The translations under genes and the position numbers were made by a program. This document shows, in pieces, positions 34,707 to 43,229 of a stretch of DNA of 64,000 bases. Under the pieces are notes generated by a model. It was not told the DNA's origin, ran no database searches, and saw only the letters and a list, made by a program, of their open reading frames with translations. Origin of the DNA: Anaerolineae bacterium (GTDB taxonomy: Bacteria > Chloroflexota > Anaerolineae > Anaerolineales > Anaerolineaceae); the NCBI GenBank assembly GCA_013178185.1, contig JABLXC010000021.1:97942-161941 (forward strand), in the 5' to 3' direction. Position 1 is the stretch's first letter. Each line of letters opens with the position of its first letter.

Positions 34707-35918
34707 ATGCCAAACCCATTAAAAAACCAAACCATTCTCCTCGGCGTAACCGGAAGCATCGCGGCATATAAGGCAGCCGATTTAGCGTCGAAGCTTCACC
34801 AGGCTGAAGCCATCGTTGAAGTTGTATTAACCAATAGCGCACTGAAATTCATCACGCCCCTGACCTTTCAATCCGTAACCGGCAGAAAGGCTTACACCGA
34901 CGCCGACCTATGGGGAGGTGAAGGCCATGTAACCCACATCGGATTAGGAAGGGCAGCCAGACTGATTGTAATTGCTCCAGCGTCCGCAAATACAATAGCT
35001 AAATTAGCGCATGGCATCGCCGATAATTTATTATCGGTAACTGTGCTTGCCTCACACTGCCCATTGTTAATTGCTCCGGCGATGGATGCAGGCATGTATG
35101 ATCACCCGGCCACCACTGAGAATATTGGCATCCTCAAGAATAGAGGGGCTCATTTTGTTGGGCCAACAGCTGGACATCTGGCTTCGGGTCTGGTGGGGGT
35201 TGGAAGGATGTCCGAACCTCAAGAAATATTAAACTACGCCCGTTGGATTCTCTCGACCGGGGGACCACTTTCCGGCAAGAAAATTGTGGTCACTGCCGGC
35301 GGCACCCAGGAACCAATAGACCCCGTTCGACTAATCACCAATCGCTCATCTGGCAAACAAGGGTTTGCATTAGCTCAGGCTGCCGCGGATGTCGGCGCAG
35401 ATGTTGTCCTGATCTCCACCGTCACGCATCTCCCCGTGCCAGTTGGAGCCAGCCTGGTCAAAGTATGCACTGCTGCAGAAATGCACCAAGCGGTCCTGCA
35501 AGAGATCCAAACTGCAGATATTTTGATCATGGCGGCAGCCGTCGCCGATTTTCGTCCGGCAAAACAGGCTGACCAAAAAATCAAGAAGGATTCAGGAGTA
35601 ACTACCATCCCCTTGGAGCCAACGATAGATATCTTGCAAGCCGTAAATGAATACCGGAAGAAGACGGGATATCCCCGTAAAGTTATTGGGTTTGCAGCAG
35701 AAAGCCAAAATCTGCTGGAGAATGCAACCAAAAAATTACAAGCAAAAGGTTTAGACTTGATTATCGCAAATGACATCAGCGCGTCAGACGCTGGCTTTGA
35801 AGCAGATACGAATCGAGTTACTTTCCTTTATCCCAACGGGGAGCAGAAAAACCTTTCAAAGATGGCAAAGAGCGAAGTATCCGAGAAAGTCATCGAACAG
35901 GTAATTGAATGGTGTTAA
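34707..35918 (+). CDS. coaBC: Bifunctional phosphopantothenoylcysteine decarboxylase / phosphopantothenate-cysteine ligase CoaBC
   Basis: A 403-residue fusion. Residues 1-185 are the FMN-dependent CoaC decarboxylase (ILLGVTGSIAAYKAADLASKL; HIGLGRAARLIVIAPASANTIAKLA with the catalytic His; PAMDAGMY). Residues about 190-400 are the CoaB ligase (VVTAGGTQEPIDPVRLITNRSSGKQG; then DILIMAAAVADFRP). At the position where E. coli Dfp has an active-site Cys, this protein reads LASGLVGVGRM, with Ser160. The gene follows coaX by three bases and overlaps the next gene by ten. Confidence 0.95.
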   Translation: MPNPLKNQTILLGVTGSIAAYKAADLASKLHQAEAIVEVVLTNSALKFITPLTFQSVTGRKAYTDADLWGGEGHVTHIGLGRAARLIVIAPASANTIAKLAHGIADNLLSVTVLASHCPLLIAPAMDAGMYDHPATTENIGILKNRGAHFVGPTAGHLASGLVGVGRMSEPQEILNYARWILSTGGPLSGKKIVVTAGGTQEPIDPVRLITNRSSGKQGFALAQAAADVGADVVLISTVTHLPVPVGASLVKVCTAAEMHQAVLQEIQTADILIMAAAVADFRPAKQADQKIKKDSGVTTIPLEPTIDILQAVNEYRKKTGYPRKVIGFAAESQNLLENATKKLQAKGLDLIIANDISASDAGFEADTNRVTFLYPNGEQKNLSKMAKSEVSEKVIEQVIEWC

Positions 35919-37147
35919 AGAAATGGCTTTTGCCAGGGATCATCCTGTTGCTGCCGGCTTTGGTGAGCTGCCTGAGCATAGATTTGTTTCAAGGGAACGA
36001 TACCATCCCCGCTGTGCAAGACAAAGCCGCCCAACTATTACCTACTGAAGAACCATTCCCTGTCAATAACACCCACTCGCCAGAGACGTTTACATCATCA
36101 GAGAAAATACTCACTCCAACCACATATCCCTCCCCAATTCCCCCGCCCGGCGGCTTTACCCAATCGGTTTTGGGGCTTGAGGGTATCACCTCGGAAATTA
36201 ATCCTTTGACTGGTCTGTCTGTCGATGAGCTTTGGCGACTTGAAAGACACCCAGTCATGGTGAAGGTATCCAACTCATTAAACGTTCGGCCTCAATCCGG
36301 CCTGTCCTTTGCAGATATTGTCTTCGAATACTACATCGGCGAGGGGATCAACCGTTTCCTGGCCGTTTTTTACAGCCAGGATGTCCCCCAGGCAGGACCA
36401 ATCCGGTCGGGAAGGATGGTTGATGCACAGCTCGTCAGCATGTACCGCGGCATCCTTGCTTATGGAAGCGCAGATCCCCGAGTAGATGAGATTCTGAAAA
36501 GAGAATTGGGGGATCGGGCAATTTCCCACCTGGAAATCGGATGCCCGGTCATTTGTGGTCAGGATACTCATGCGAATCCAGGAGTCTATGGAAACACTTT
36601 TGAATTGACCCAATATTCAAGAAAATTAGGGCTTGACGAAAAACGACAAGAACTACATGGCTTCTTTTTCGATCCCGCTCCTCCCTCGCAAAACGAATAT
36701 GCCGTTCAAGTAGGAATTCAATATGCGAAGTTCAATAGAGGAGAATGGCGCTACGACCCAGAAACAAAAACCTACAATCGTTGGACAGATGACAAAGGCG
36801 ATTCAACCAACATGATCCCGTTGACAGATCGCTTGACAGGGGATCAGGTCACTGCAGCAAATGTGATTATCTTATTTGTAGAATATGTGGAATTTAATCC
36901 CACCCTCCATAATATTAAAGTGTGGGATAATCAAGAGGGTCAGCGAGCTCTATTTTTTAGAGATGGGGTATTAATTAATGGATCCTGGCGCGCTCCTGGA
37001 CATCATCAGCCTATCCAATTCTATAACGACTTCGGGCTACCTATGGCATTAAAGCCGGGGAAAAGTTGGATAACCCTTGTAGGAAATAGTTCGACATTCG
37101 ATACAATAGGACCGGGTGCATGGGAATTGAGATTCCGTCTTCCATAA
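35909..37147 (+). CDS. DUF3048-domain lipoprotein (YerB-like)
   Basis: A 412-residue predicted lipoprotein. The signal peptide ends ALVSC (about residue 18), followed by a Ser/Thr/Pro-rich spacer (about 30-80). The DUF3048 region starts at NPLTGLSVDELWRLERHPVMVKVSN and continues through FADIVFEYYIGEGINRFLAVFYSQ and GPIRSGRMVDAQL, the best-conserved blocks of the family. The family has no established enzyme activity. It overlaps coaBC by ten bases, so it is in the riboswitch operon by position, with no obvious metabolic link. Confidence 0.85.
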   Translation: MVLKKWLLPGIILLLPALVSCLSIDLFQGNDTIPAVQDKAAQLLPTEEPFPVNNTHSPETFTSSEKILTPTTYPSPIPPPGGFTQSVLGLEGITSEINPLTGLSVDELWRLERHPVMVKVSNSLNVRPQSGLSFADIVFEYYIGEGINRFLAVFYSQDVPQAGPIRSGRMVDAQLVSMYRGILAYGSADPRVDEILKRELGDRAISHLEIGCPVICGQDTHANPGVYGNTFELTQYSRKLGLDEKRQELHGFFFDPAPPSQNEYAVQVGIQYAKFNRGEWRYDPETKTYNRWTDDKGDSTNMIPLTDRLTGDQVTAANVIILFVEYVEFNPTLHNIKVWDNQEGQRALFFRDGVLINGSWRAPGHHQPIQFYNDFGLPMALKPGKSWITLVGNSSTFDTIGPGAWELRFRLP

Positions 37148-37178
37148 AACTAACACTTAAAAATGTAACAACAAAGCC

Positions 37179-37907
37179 ATGACGCGCATATTAGTAATAT
37201 CCGATATCCATGCAAATTTGACAGCTTTGCAGGCTGTCCTGGATGCGGCAGCGAATGTAGATGCCACCTGGTGCTTGGGGGATCTCGTTGGTTATGGACC
37301 CGACCCCAATGAATGCGTCGAGTTGGTACGTTCAATTCAAAATCTTACCTGCTTGATCGGGAATCATGATGCCGCCGCGATCGGGTCAATCGACACAATG
37401 TTCTTCAATCGAGAAGCCAGGCTTTCAGCACAATGGGTAAAATCAAGGATTTCAAAAGAAAACATCCTGTTTCTAAAGAGCCTACCAGAACGCGTCGTTA
37501 TTGGAGAAGCCACCCTGGTTCATGGCAGCCCGCGCAATCCAGTTTGGGAATATTTGCTCGATATTCAGGCTGCCGCTATCAATTCCTCGTACTTTAAAAC
37601 CCAGCTTTGTTTTGTCGGCCATACTCATGTTCCCGTGGTCTATACGGTAGACGAACTAGGCGGTGGAACAATGAGAAAGCTTGACCACAAAGAGATTGTC
37701 CCCTTAAAACAAAGATTAATCATAAACCCTGGATCTGTTGGTCAGCCAAGGGACCGGGACAAACGCGCGTCGTACGCGATCTATAACCCAGAGCAAAAAA
37801 CCTGGGAAGCTTATCGCATAGATTACGACATCAGCAGCGTCCAGCAACGGATCGTTACCGCAAAATTACCTCTTAGGCACGCCCAAAGACTTGCAGAAGG
37901 CTGGTAA
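37179..37907 (+). CDS. Metallophosphoesterase (YfcE/calcineurin-like)
   Basis: A 242-residue cytosolic phosphoesterase. The metal-binding motifs appear in order: SDIHAN (D-x-H), GDLVGYGPDPNECV (GD), IGNHDAA (GNHD), LVHGSPRNP (H) and VGHTHVP (GHTH). The acidic patch PDPNECV after the GD motif is typical of the YfcE-like subgroup seen in Chloroflexota and firmicutes. The substrate, perhaps a cyclic nucleotide or phosphodiester, is unknown. It starts 31 bases after the DUF3048 gene; no good ribosome binding site precedes the ATG. Confidence 0.9.
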   Translation: MTRILVISDIHANLTALQAVLDAAANVDATWCLGDLVGYGPDPNECVELVRSIQNLTCLIGNHDAAAIGSIDTMFFNREARLSAQWVKSRISKENILFLKSLPERVVIGEATLVHGSPRNPVWEYLLDIQAAAINSSYFKTQLCFVGHTHVPVVYTVDELGGGTMRKLDHKEIVPLKQRLIINPGSVGQPRDRDKRASYAIYNPEQKTWEAYRIDYDISSVQQRIVTAKLPLRHAQRLAEGW

Positions 37908-37972
37908 ATCCAGGGAACTTTTTATTTGCACCAGCGTCCAACAAGAAAGGATTCTTGTTATAGGAGGAGAAT

Positions 37973-38926
37973 ATGAAAAAACCGGTTATTTTCACGATCA
38001 GCATACTCTTTGTAATTGCTGTTATTACGACAGGATGCGCGTCCGGTGCCGCCGCTCCAGTGCCCGAATCCGCAGATCAAAAGTCTGTCATGCTCGAAGC
38101 AGAAGCGCCTGCTGCTACACCAATCGCCATGGAAGCAGGGGGAAGAGGCGCTGAAATTAGCTTCGACACGAACGTTGTAGAACGGATAATTATTAAGAAT
38201 GCAGACCTCTCCATCGTCGTGGAAGATCCGGCAGCTTCAATGACAGCCATTGGAACGATGGCAGAAGGCATGGGTGGGTTTATCGTCTCTTCGCAATTGT
38301 ATAAAACCAGGACTGAAGAGGGACTGGAAGTTCCGGTTGCCGATATCACGGTCAGGGTCCCGGCGGAAAAACTAACAGAAGCCATGGATCAAATAAAATC
38401 CCTTGTTGCCGACCCTCAAATGGATGTTCTTTCCGAGAACGTCAGCGGCCAGGACGTGACCAAAGAATATACGGATTTGCAATCAAGACTAAAGAATCTA
38501 CAAAATGCCGAAGCTCAGCTTGAAAAAATCATGGCGGAAGCATCCAAAACTGAAGACGTTCTAAATGTTTATCGCGAACTCACCAATGTGCAGGAGCAGA
38601 TCGAAGTAATCAAAGGACAGATTAAGTACTACGATGAGTCCTCACGGCTTTCCGCCCTCCATGTCAACATTCAATCCCAAGAATCGGTAAAACCCCTGAC
38701 AATCGGAGGTTGGCAGCCCGTTGGAGTAGCCAGGGATGCTTTGCAAGCTCTTATCGACACCCTGAAATTCCTGGCAAATGCAGCCATTTGGTTAGTCATC
38801 TTCTGTCTGCCCATTTCAATTCTCATCGGTATCCCTGGATGGCTAATAATCAGAACCGGCCGTCGTTGGTGGCTTAAGAGAAAACAACAAAAACAAGCAG
38901 AAGCTCTTGTTAAAGAAGAAAAATAG
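37973..38926 (+). CDS. DUF4349-domain lipoprotein
   Basis: A 317-residue protein with a lipoprotein signal (lipobox TTGC, about residue 22). The DUF4349 region begins VVERIIIKNADLSIVVEDPAASM and includes GGFIVSSQLYKTRTEEGLEVPVADITVRVPAEKL. Next is a long coiled-coil (about 155-225, SRLKNLQNAEAQLEKIMAEA), then a C-terminal transmembrane helix (about 265-290) and a basic tail. This fits an envelope protein of unknown function. A strong AGGAGG lies just before the ATG. The 17-bp terminator hairpin begins at its stop codon. Confidence 0.87.
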   Translation: MKKPVIFTISILFVIAVITTGCASGAAAPVPESADQKSVMLEAEAPAATPIAMEAGGRGAEISFDTNVVERIIIKNADLSIVVEDPAASMTAIGTMAEGMGGFIVSSQLYKTRTEEGLEVPVADITVRVPAEKLTEAMDQIKSLVADPQMDVLSENVSGQDVTKEYTDLQSRLKNLQNAEAQLEKIMAEASKTEDVLNVYRELTNVQEQIEVIKGQIKYYDESSRLSALHVNIQSQESVKPLTIGGWQPVGVARDALQALIDTLKFLANAAIWLVIFCLPISILIGIPGWLIIRTGRRWWLKRKQQKQAEALVKEEK

Positions 38927-38966
38927 TAAACAAACCGCCGGCCAAAAAACCGGCGGTTTGTTTACT
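38925..38966. terminator. Strong bidirectional terminator
   Basis: A perfect 17-bp inverted repeat (38925-38941 with 38950-38966) around an eight-base A-rich loop. The stem has a GC core flanked by A/T-rich ends, so it can end the met-coa operon and the convergent response-regulator gene. It touches both stop codons. Confidence 0.9.
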
Positions 38967-39339
38967 AGTCCTCACCTTTTTGCATCAATTCCAGAATAAC
39001 CTTCTCAAGCTCCTGGGGCATACATGGCTTTGAAAGTACCCTGGAAGCTTTGAATTCCAATAACAACATTTCTTCTTGCAATCCTGTGGCCGATAAAACA
39101 ATGACCGGTATGCGCTTCAGGGCTGAATCAGATTTTACAATTTTTAGAAAATCAAAACCGTTCATCCCCGGCATGATCACATCACAAATTACGACATCAA
39201 TTTTGCTGTGCCTTAAGATTTCTAGCCCCTCCTCTACAGAAGGAACGTTGGAAACCAAAAAGCCCTGTTTCTGAAGGTACATAGAGAATAATCTTCGGAT
39301 AATTACGTCATCGTCAATTACTAAAATATGCACAGCCAT
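38965..39339 (-). CDS. Single-domain response regulator
   Basis: A 124-residue CheY-like receiver with no output domain. Acidic pocket VIDDDV near the N-terminus, phospho-acceptor Asp in VVICDVIMPGMNG (about 55), Thr/Ser position in VIVLSATG, and Lys in LSKPCMP (about 105) are all present. No histidine kinase is nearby. The start at 39339 is chosen because the receiver fold begins there; the frame is open nine codons further upstream. It ends at the shared terminator hairpin. Confidence 0.88.
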   Translation of the reverse strand: MAVHILVIDDDVIIRRLFSMYLQKQGFLVSNVPSVEEGLEILRHSKIDVVICDVIMPGMNGFDFLKIVKSDSALKRIPVIVLSATGLQEEMLLLEFKASRVLSKPCMPQELEKVILELMQKGED

Positions 39340-39433
39340 ACCTGTTTTCTCCAATGTTCGTAGCAATGATTGGGGTTTTTCACATGCAATAAACTAAATA
39401 TAGCACAAGAAGGGAAAGCACAAGTCACCCGAA

Positions 39434-39442
39434 TGGTATAAT
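39434..39442 (+). promoter_or_regulatory. Extended -10 promoter close to a start codon (possible leaderless mRNA)
   Basis: TGGTATAAT, a full extended -10 element, ends seven bases before the ATG of the DnaQ-DinG gene. The expected transcript start falls on or next to the ATG, and no ribosome binding site is visible. Confidence 0.6.
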
Positions 39443-39449
39443 CGGCAAT

Positions 39450-42239
39450 ATGCAACCAATCGTCGCCCTGGATATAGAAACAACCGGTCTCTCCCCTGAA
39501 AGTGATGCAATTATAGAAATAGGCGCTGTCCGTTTCAATGGCAATCGGGTAGATGCTGAATGGTCAACGCTTATCAACCCCAACCGTACTATTCCTCAAT
39601 TTATTACACAATTAACTGGAATTACGAATGAAATGGTCCGCAACGCCCCTCCCATTGAAGCCGTATTGGATGATTTCGCAGAATTTGTGGGGAATTTACC
39701 AGTTTTAGGGCATAACGTACAATTTGATTTATCTTTCTTGCAAAAACACAAGATCGTTTCCTTCAATGAAATCCTGGATACTTACGAACTTGCTTCTGTC
39801 TTATTGCCAACAGCCAGCCGATATAATCTGAGCGCCCTGGGACAACAACTAGGCGTGTTGCTCCCGGCGACTCATCGAGCGCTCGATGATGCCCGTGTAA
39901 CCCATGCCATCTTCCTGAGGCTTTACGAGAAAGCGCTTGAATTGCCTCCGGAACTGGTGGAAGAAATTTTTCAGTTAAGCGAGCCTCTCAATTGGGGGGC
40001 TTTCTGGATATTTGAACGTGCGCTCATGCAGAAGCAACACAAGACAACCGCCCCTGTCAGACGCCTCCCTCTAGCGCCAAGGATCCTAAAAGATCAGAAA
40101 TTAGCCCCGCCGCTCTCGCCCGTGGACCCTCCTCATCCTTTGGATGCCGAAGAGGTAGCATCTCTTTTGGAATATGGTGGGCCATTTTCTCATTATTTCG
40201 AGAACTATGAGCATCGCCCTCAGCAAGTAGATATGCTGCGATCTGTAAGCAATGCATTTTCTTCATCCCAACACCTTTTAGTCGAGGCTGGCACAGGGAC
40301 AGGAAAATCATTCGCTTATCTGGTTCCTGCCTCGCTTTGGGCTATCCAAAACCAACTTCGTGTCGTAATTTCCACAAATACGATCAATTTACAAGACCAG
40401 CTAATCAACAAAGACATCCCCGATCTAAAAGCAGCTCTTAACCTGGACTTGCGGGCTGTCATCCTAAAAGGTCGATCAAACTACCTCTGCCCCAGGAGAT
40501 TTGAAAAACTAAGACAGCGGGGACCCCAAAGCCCAGAGGAAATGCGTCTGCTGGCTAAGGTCTTGGTATGGCTATGGGAAGGTGGCAGCGGTGACCGCAC
40601 AGAAATCAACCTGAACGGTCCTGTTGAAAGGGAATTGTGGGGACACATTTCTGCCGAGGATGAAGGATGTAAATCTGAAACCTGTCTGGGACGAATGGAA
40701 GGTATGTGTCCCTTCTTCTTAGCTCACCAAGCCGCACAAAGCGCACATCTAATCATCGTTAACCATGCCTTACTTCTTGCCGATATCGCAACCGGAAGCC
40801 GTATCCTCCCCAATTACGACTACCTGATTGTAGATGAGGCCCACCATCTGGAGGAAGCCACAACTAACGCATTGAGTTTTCGAGCTACACAAGCCGACAT
40901 CACCCGCTTGCTGCGTGAATTGGGAGGAGCTGGTAGCGGTATCTTAGGCAGGTTGCTAGCCGAAGTAAAAGCGGTGGCAACCCCCTCCGATTTTGCTACA
41001 TTTCATCAGGTCGTCCAGCGGTCAACAGATCTGGCTTTTCGCTTTGAACATGACTTAAAACAATTTTTTGCGGCAATTCAAGAATTCTTGCTCGACCAGC
41101 GCGGCGGTCAGGTGATTAGCGGATACGGTCAACAAGAGCGGATATTGCCCGCAACGCGCACAACCCCCTTATGGGAACAGGTTGAGATGGTTTGGGATAC
41201 TACAGATGAGACACTCAAACTATTGTTGAACCTCTTAGCCGAAATCTATAAAGCCATCAGTGAAATCGGATCCACAATCCCAGAACAACTGGAGGATGCC
41301 CACGCTGGGTTAGGCACGCTCTACAGGCGTTTGGCTGAAATTGAAGCAAATATTTCAGCGCTTGTCAGCCAACCATCCAACGAATTTGTGTACTGGATTG
41401 AAGTTCAACCAAACTCAAACTTAATTTCCCTGCAGATTGCTCCCCTGCAAATCGGCCCAATGATGGAACAGTATCTATGGCATGAAAAAGCAAGCATCAT
41501 CCTCACGTCTGCAACTTTAACAACCAATGATCGTTTCGATTATCTGCGCGAAAGGTTGTATGCAGATGAGGCCGAAGAATATGTAGTCGGATCGCCATTC
41601 GACTACGAAACCTCTGCGCTGCTCTACCTCGTAAATGACATTCCAGAACCTGCTGATACGCATCATTTCCAAAAAAGCTTAGAGAGTATTTTGATCAGAT
41701 TGAGCAAAGCAACCGGCGGCCGTTTGTTGGCGTTGTTCACATCGTATGCACAACTTAAAAGAACATCCCAGGCAATTGGGCCTGTCCTGGCCGATGCCGG
41801 GATTATCGTGTACGAACAAGGTGAAGGCGCTTCCCCAAACACACTCCTGGAGACCTTCAAGGTAGCGGATCGGGCTATTTTATTAGGGACTCGTGCCTTC
41901 TGGGAGGGGGTCGATATCCCAGGTGAAGCCCTTTCAACCCTTGTCATTGTCAAGCTGCCGTTTGATGTTCCTACTGATCCGATTGTAGCTGCCAGATCAG
42001 AATTGTTCGATGATCCCTTCAATGAATATCATCTACCAGAAGCCATCCTCCGTTTCCGGCAGGGATTTGGGCGGCTCATTCGCACCCAATTTGATCGAGG
42101 TGTGGTTGTGATCCTGGATAAACGCATTCTAACTAAGCGATATGGGAAACAGTTTCTGCAATCCCTGCCTACATGCAGCGTGCGGATCGCCTCAATGCAC
42201 GATTTACCAAATATTGCCGCCAAGTGGTTGAATCTGTGA
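39450..42239 (+). CDS. DnaQ-type exonuclease fused to a DinG/XPD-family helicase
   Basis: A 929-residue fusion. Residues 1-165 are a DEDDh 3'-5' exonuclease (VALDIETTGL with Asp8/Glu10; GHNVQFDLSFL; HRALDDARVTH). Residues about 250-925 are a DinG-like superfamily-2 helicase: Walker A VEAGTGTGKSFAYL, DEAH box VDEAHHLEE, late motif QGFGRLIRTQ. Between the Walker A and DEAH motifs four cysteines (NYLCPRR, EGCKSETC, GMCPFF) match the XPD/DinG [4Fe-4S] site. It likely unwinds and trims DNA during repair. B. subtilis DinG has the same fusion but is generally described without the iron-sulfur cluster. Confidence 0.92.
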   Translation: MQPIVALDIETTGLSPESDAIIEIGAVRFNGNRVDAEWSTLINPNRTIPQFITQLTGITNEMVRNAPPIEAVLDDFAEFVGNLPVLGHNVQFDLSFLQKHKIVSFNEILDTYELASVLLPTASRYNLSALGQQLGVLLPATHRALDDARVTHAIFLRLYEKALELPPELVEEIFQLSEPLNWGAFWIFERALMQKQHKTTAPVRRLPLAPRILKDQKLAPPLSPVDPPHPLDAEEVASLLEYGGPFSHYFENYEHRPQQVDMLRSVSNAFSSSQHLLVEAGTGTGKSFAYLVPASLWAIQNQLRVVISTNTINLQDQLINKDIPDLKAALNLDLRAVILKGRSNYLCPRRFEKLRQRGPQSPEEMRLLAKVLVWLWEGGSGDRTEINLNGPVERELWGHISAEDEGCKSETCLGRMEGMCPFFLAHQAAQSAHLIIVNHALLLADIATGSRILPNYDYLIVDEAHHLEEATTNALSFRATQADITRLLRELGGAGSGILGRLLAEVKAVATPSDFATFHQVVQRSTDLAFRFEHDLKQFFAAIQEFLLDQRGGQVISGYGQQERILPATRTTPLWEQVEMVWDTTDETLKLLLNLLAEIYKAISEIGSTIPEQLEDAHAGLGTLYRRLAEIEANISALVSQPSNEFVYWIEVQPNSNLISLQIAPLQIGPMMEQYLWHEKASIILTSATLTTNDRFDYLRERLYADEAEEYVVGSPFDYETSALLYLVNDIPEPADTHHFQKSLESILIRLSKATGGRLLALFTSYAQLKRTSQAIGPVLADAGIIVYEQGEGASPNTLLETFKVADRAILLGTRAFWEGVDIPGEALSTLVIVKLPFDVPTDPIVAARSELFDDPFNEYHLPEAILRFRQGFGRLIRTQFDRGVVVILDKRILTKRYGKQFLQSLPTCSVRIASMHDLPNIAAKWLNL

Positions 42240-42328
42240 GTTTTTCTAGAGGCGGATATCGCTTTTAATCCTTTTCAGGGACTTGCAACTCCTCAAGCAT
42301 GCAAATTAAGCTCGCCAACAAAGCAACA

Positions 42329-43120
42329 TTATAACCACCCTCGCATGCGATAAACAATCATCCCTATATATTCCTTTAAGGCATTAGTCAATGCGGTTGC
42401 ATTGGAAACATTCGGAAACAGGTTGATCACAAAGGATTCAAACGAGGGATTTTTTAGATCGTCCCATGAGGCCCGGGTTACTCGATAATCGGTTGGCGCC
42501 GGGATTACCTCAATCCCTTGCTTCTCAAATAGGCTCACAGACCTGGGCATATGCAAAGCCGAAGTCACCAACAAGATTCGGTTGAGGCCCATTTCTTTAA
42601 GCTTTTGGCTGCTATAAAGCGCATCTTCGTAAGTATTTTGGGATTGCGTTTGAAGCAGGATTGCATCCCTTGGGATTTCCATCATAGACAGAATCTGAGC
42701 CATCTGCTCTGCTGGCGAGTTTCCTTTGGTTCCCAGCCAGGAAATATTTCCACCGCTCAAAAGGATTAATGGTGCTTTTCCCTCTTTGTACAAAAGCCCC
42801 CCATACAAGATCCGATCCCCAGCGGCAGTAACATCCACCATTGGGCGTGGAAAATCGGGGGCGTCTGTTCCACCGCCCAAAACCACAATAGCATCTGCTT
42901 CGGGGATATTTTCCAATGGCAGGTAACGCCATTCTAAAGTGCGCACCACGCTCATGGAGATCCAGCGGTTTCCGCTCAGCCATAGAACCAATAACGCCAA
43001 AACAACTGCAAATCGCTTCCAACCCTCTCTTCTGAAGATCAAAGACAGCACCAACAGAAAACAAGCTAGTCCTACAGGATAAACCAGCAAAGGTAAAAGT
43101 TTTGATAGGAAAACAAACAT
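42329..43120 (-). CDS. YdcF/ElyC-like DUF218 membrane protein
   Basis: A 263-residue protein with two N-terminal transmembrane helices (about 8-30 and 36-55) and an outside DUF218 domain. Family landmarks are EADAIVVLGGGTD (about 74-86), ILYGGLLYKEGKAPLILLSGG, and RILLVTSALHMPRSVSLFEKQG. E. coli ElyC, of the same layout, affects envelope and peptidoglycan integrity. AAGGGG lies before the ATG. It is separated from fhs by that gene's terminator region. Confidence 0.85.
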   Translation of the reverse strand: MFVFLSKLLPLLVYPVGLACFLLVLSLIFRREGWKRFAVVLALLVLWLSGNRWISMSVVRTLEWRYLPLENIPEADAIVVLGGGTDAPDFPRPMVDVTAAGDRILYGGLLYKEGKAPLILLSGGNISWLGTKGNSPAEQMAQILSMMEIPRDAILLQTQSQNTYEDALYSSQKLKEMGLNRILLVTSALHMPRSVSLFEKQGIEVIPAPTDYRVTRASWDDLKNPSFESFVINLFPNVSNATALTNALKEYIGMIVYRMRGWL

Positions 43121-43173
43121 AGGCGCCCCTTCTGAAATTAAGGTAGAGCATAATTCTACCGCACACTAAAAGC

Positions 43174-43206
43174 AAAAAACCTGGTGCGGTAGTTTATCGC
43201 ACCAGG
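43174..43206 (-). terminator. Terminator downstream of fhs
   Basis: On the minus strand CCTGGTGCG/CGCACCAGG (43198-43206 with 43180-43188), loop of nine, followed by TTTTTT. It lies 24 bases after the fhs stop. Confidence 0.85.
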
Positions 43207-43229
43207 CTTTTGAACCGAAAGAAATTATT

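Noticed and set aside
37891..38154. An 87-codon plus-strand frame between the phosphoesterase and DUF4349 genes
   Set aside because: It overlaps the start of the DUF4349 gene, whose own AGGAGG lies inside it, and encodes an Arg/Cys-rich shadow.
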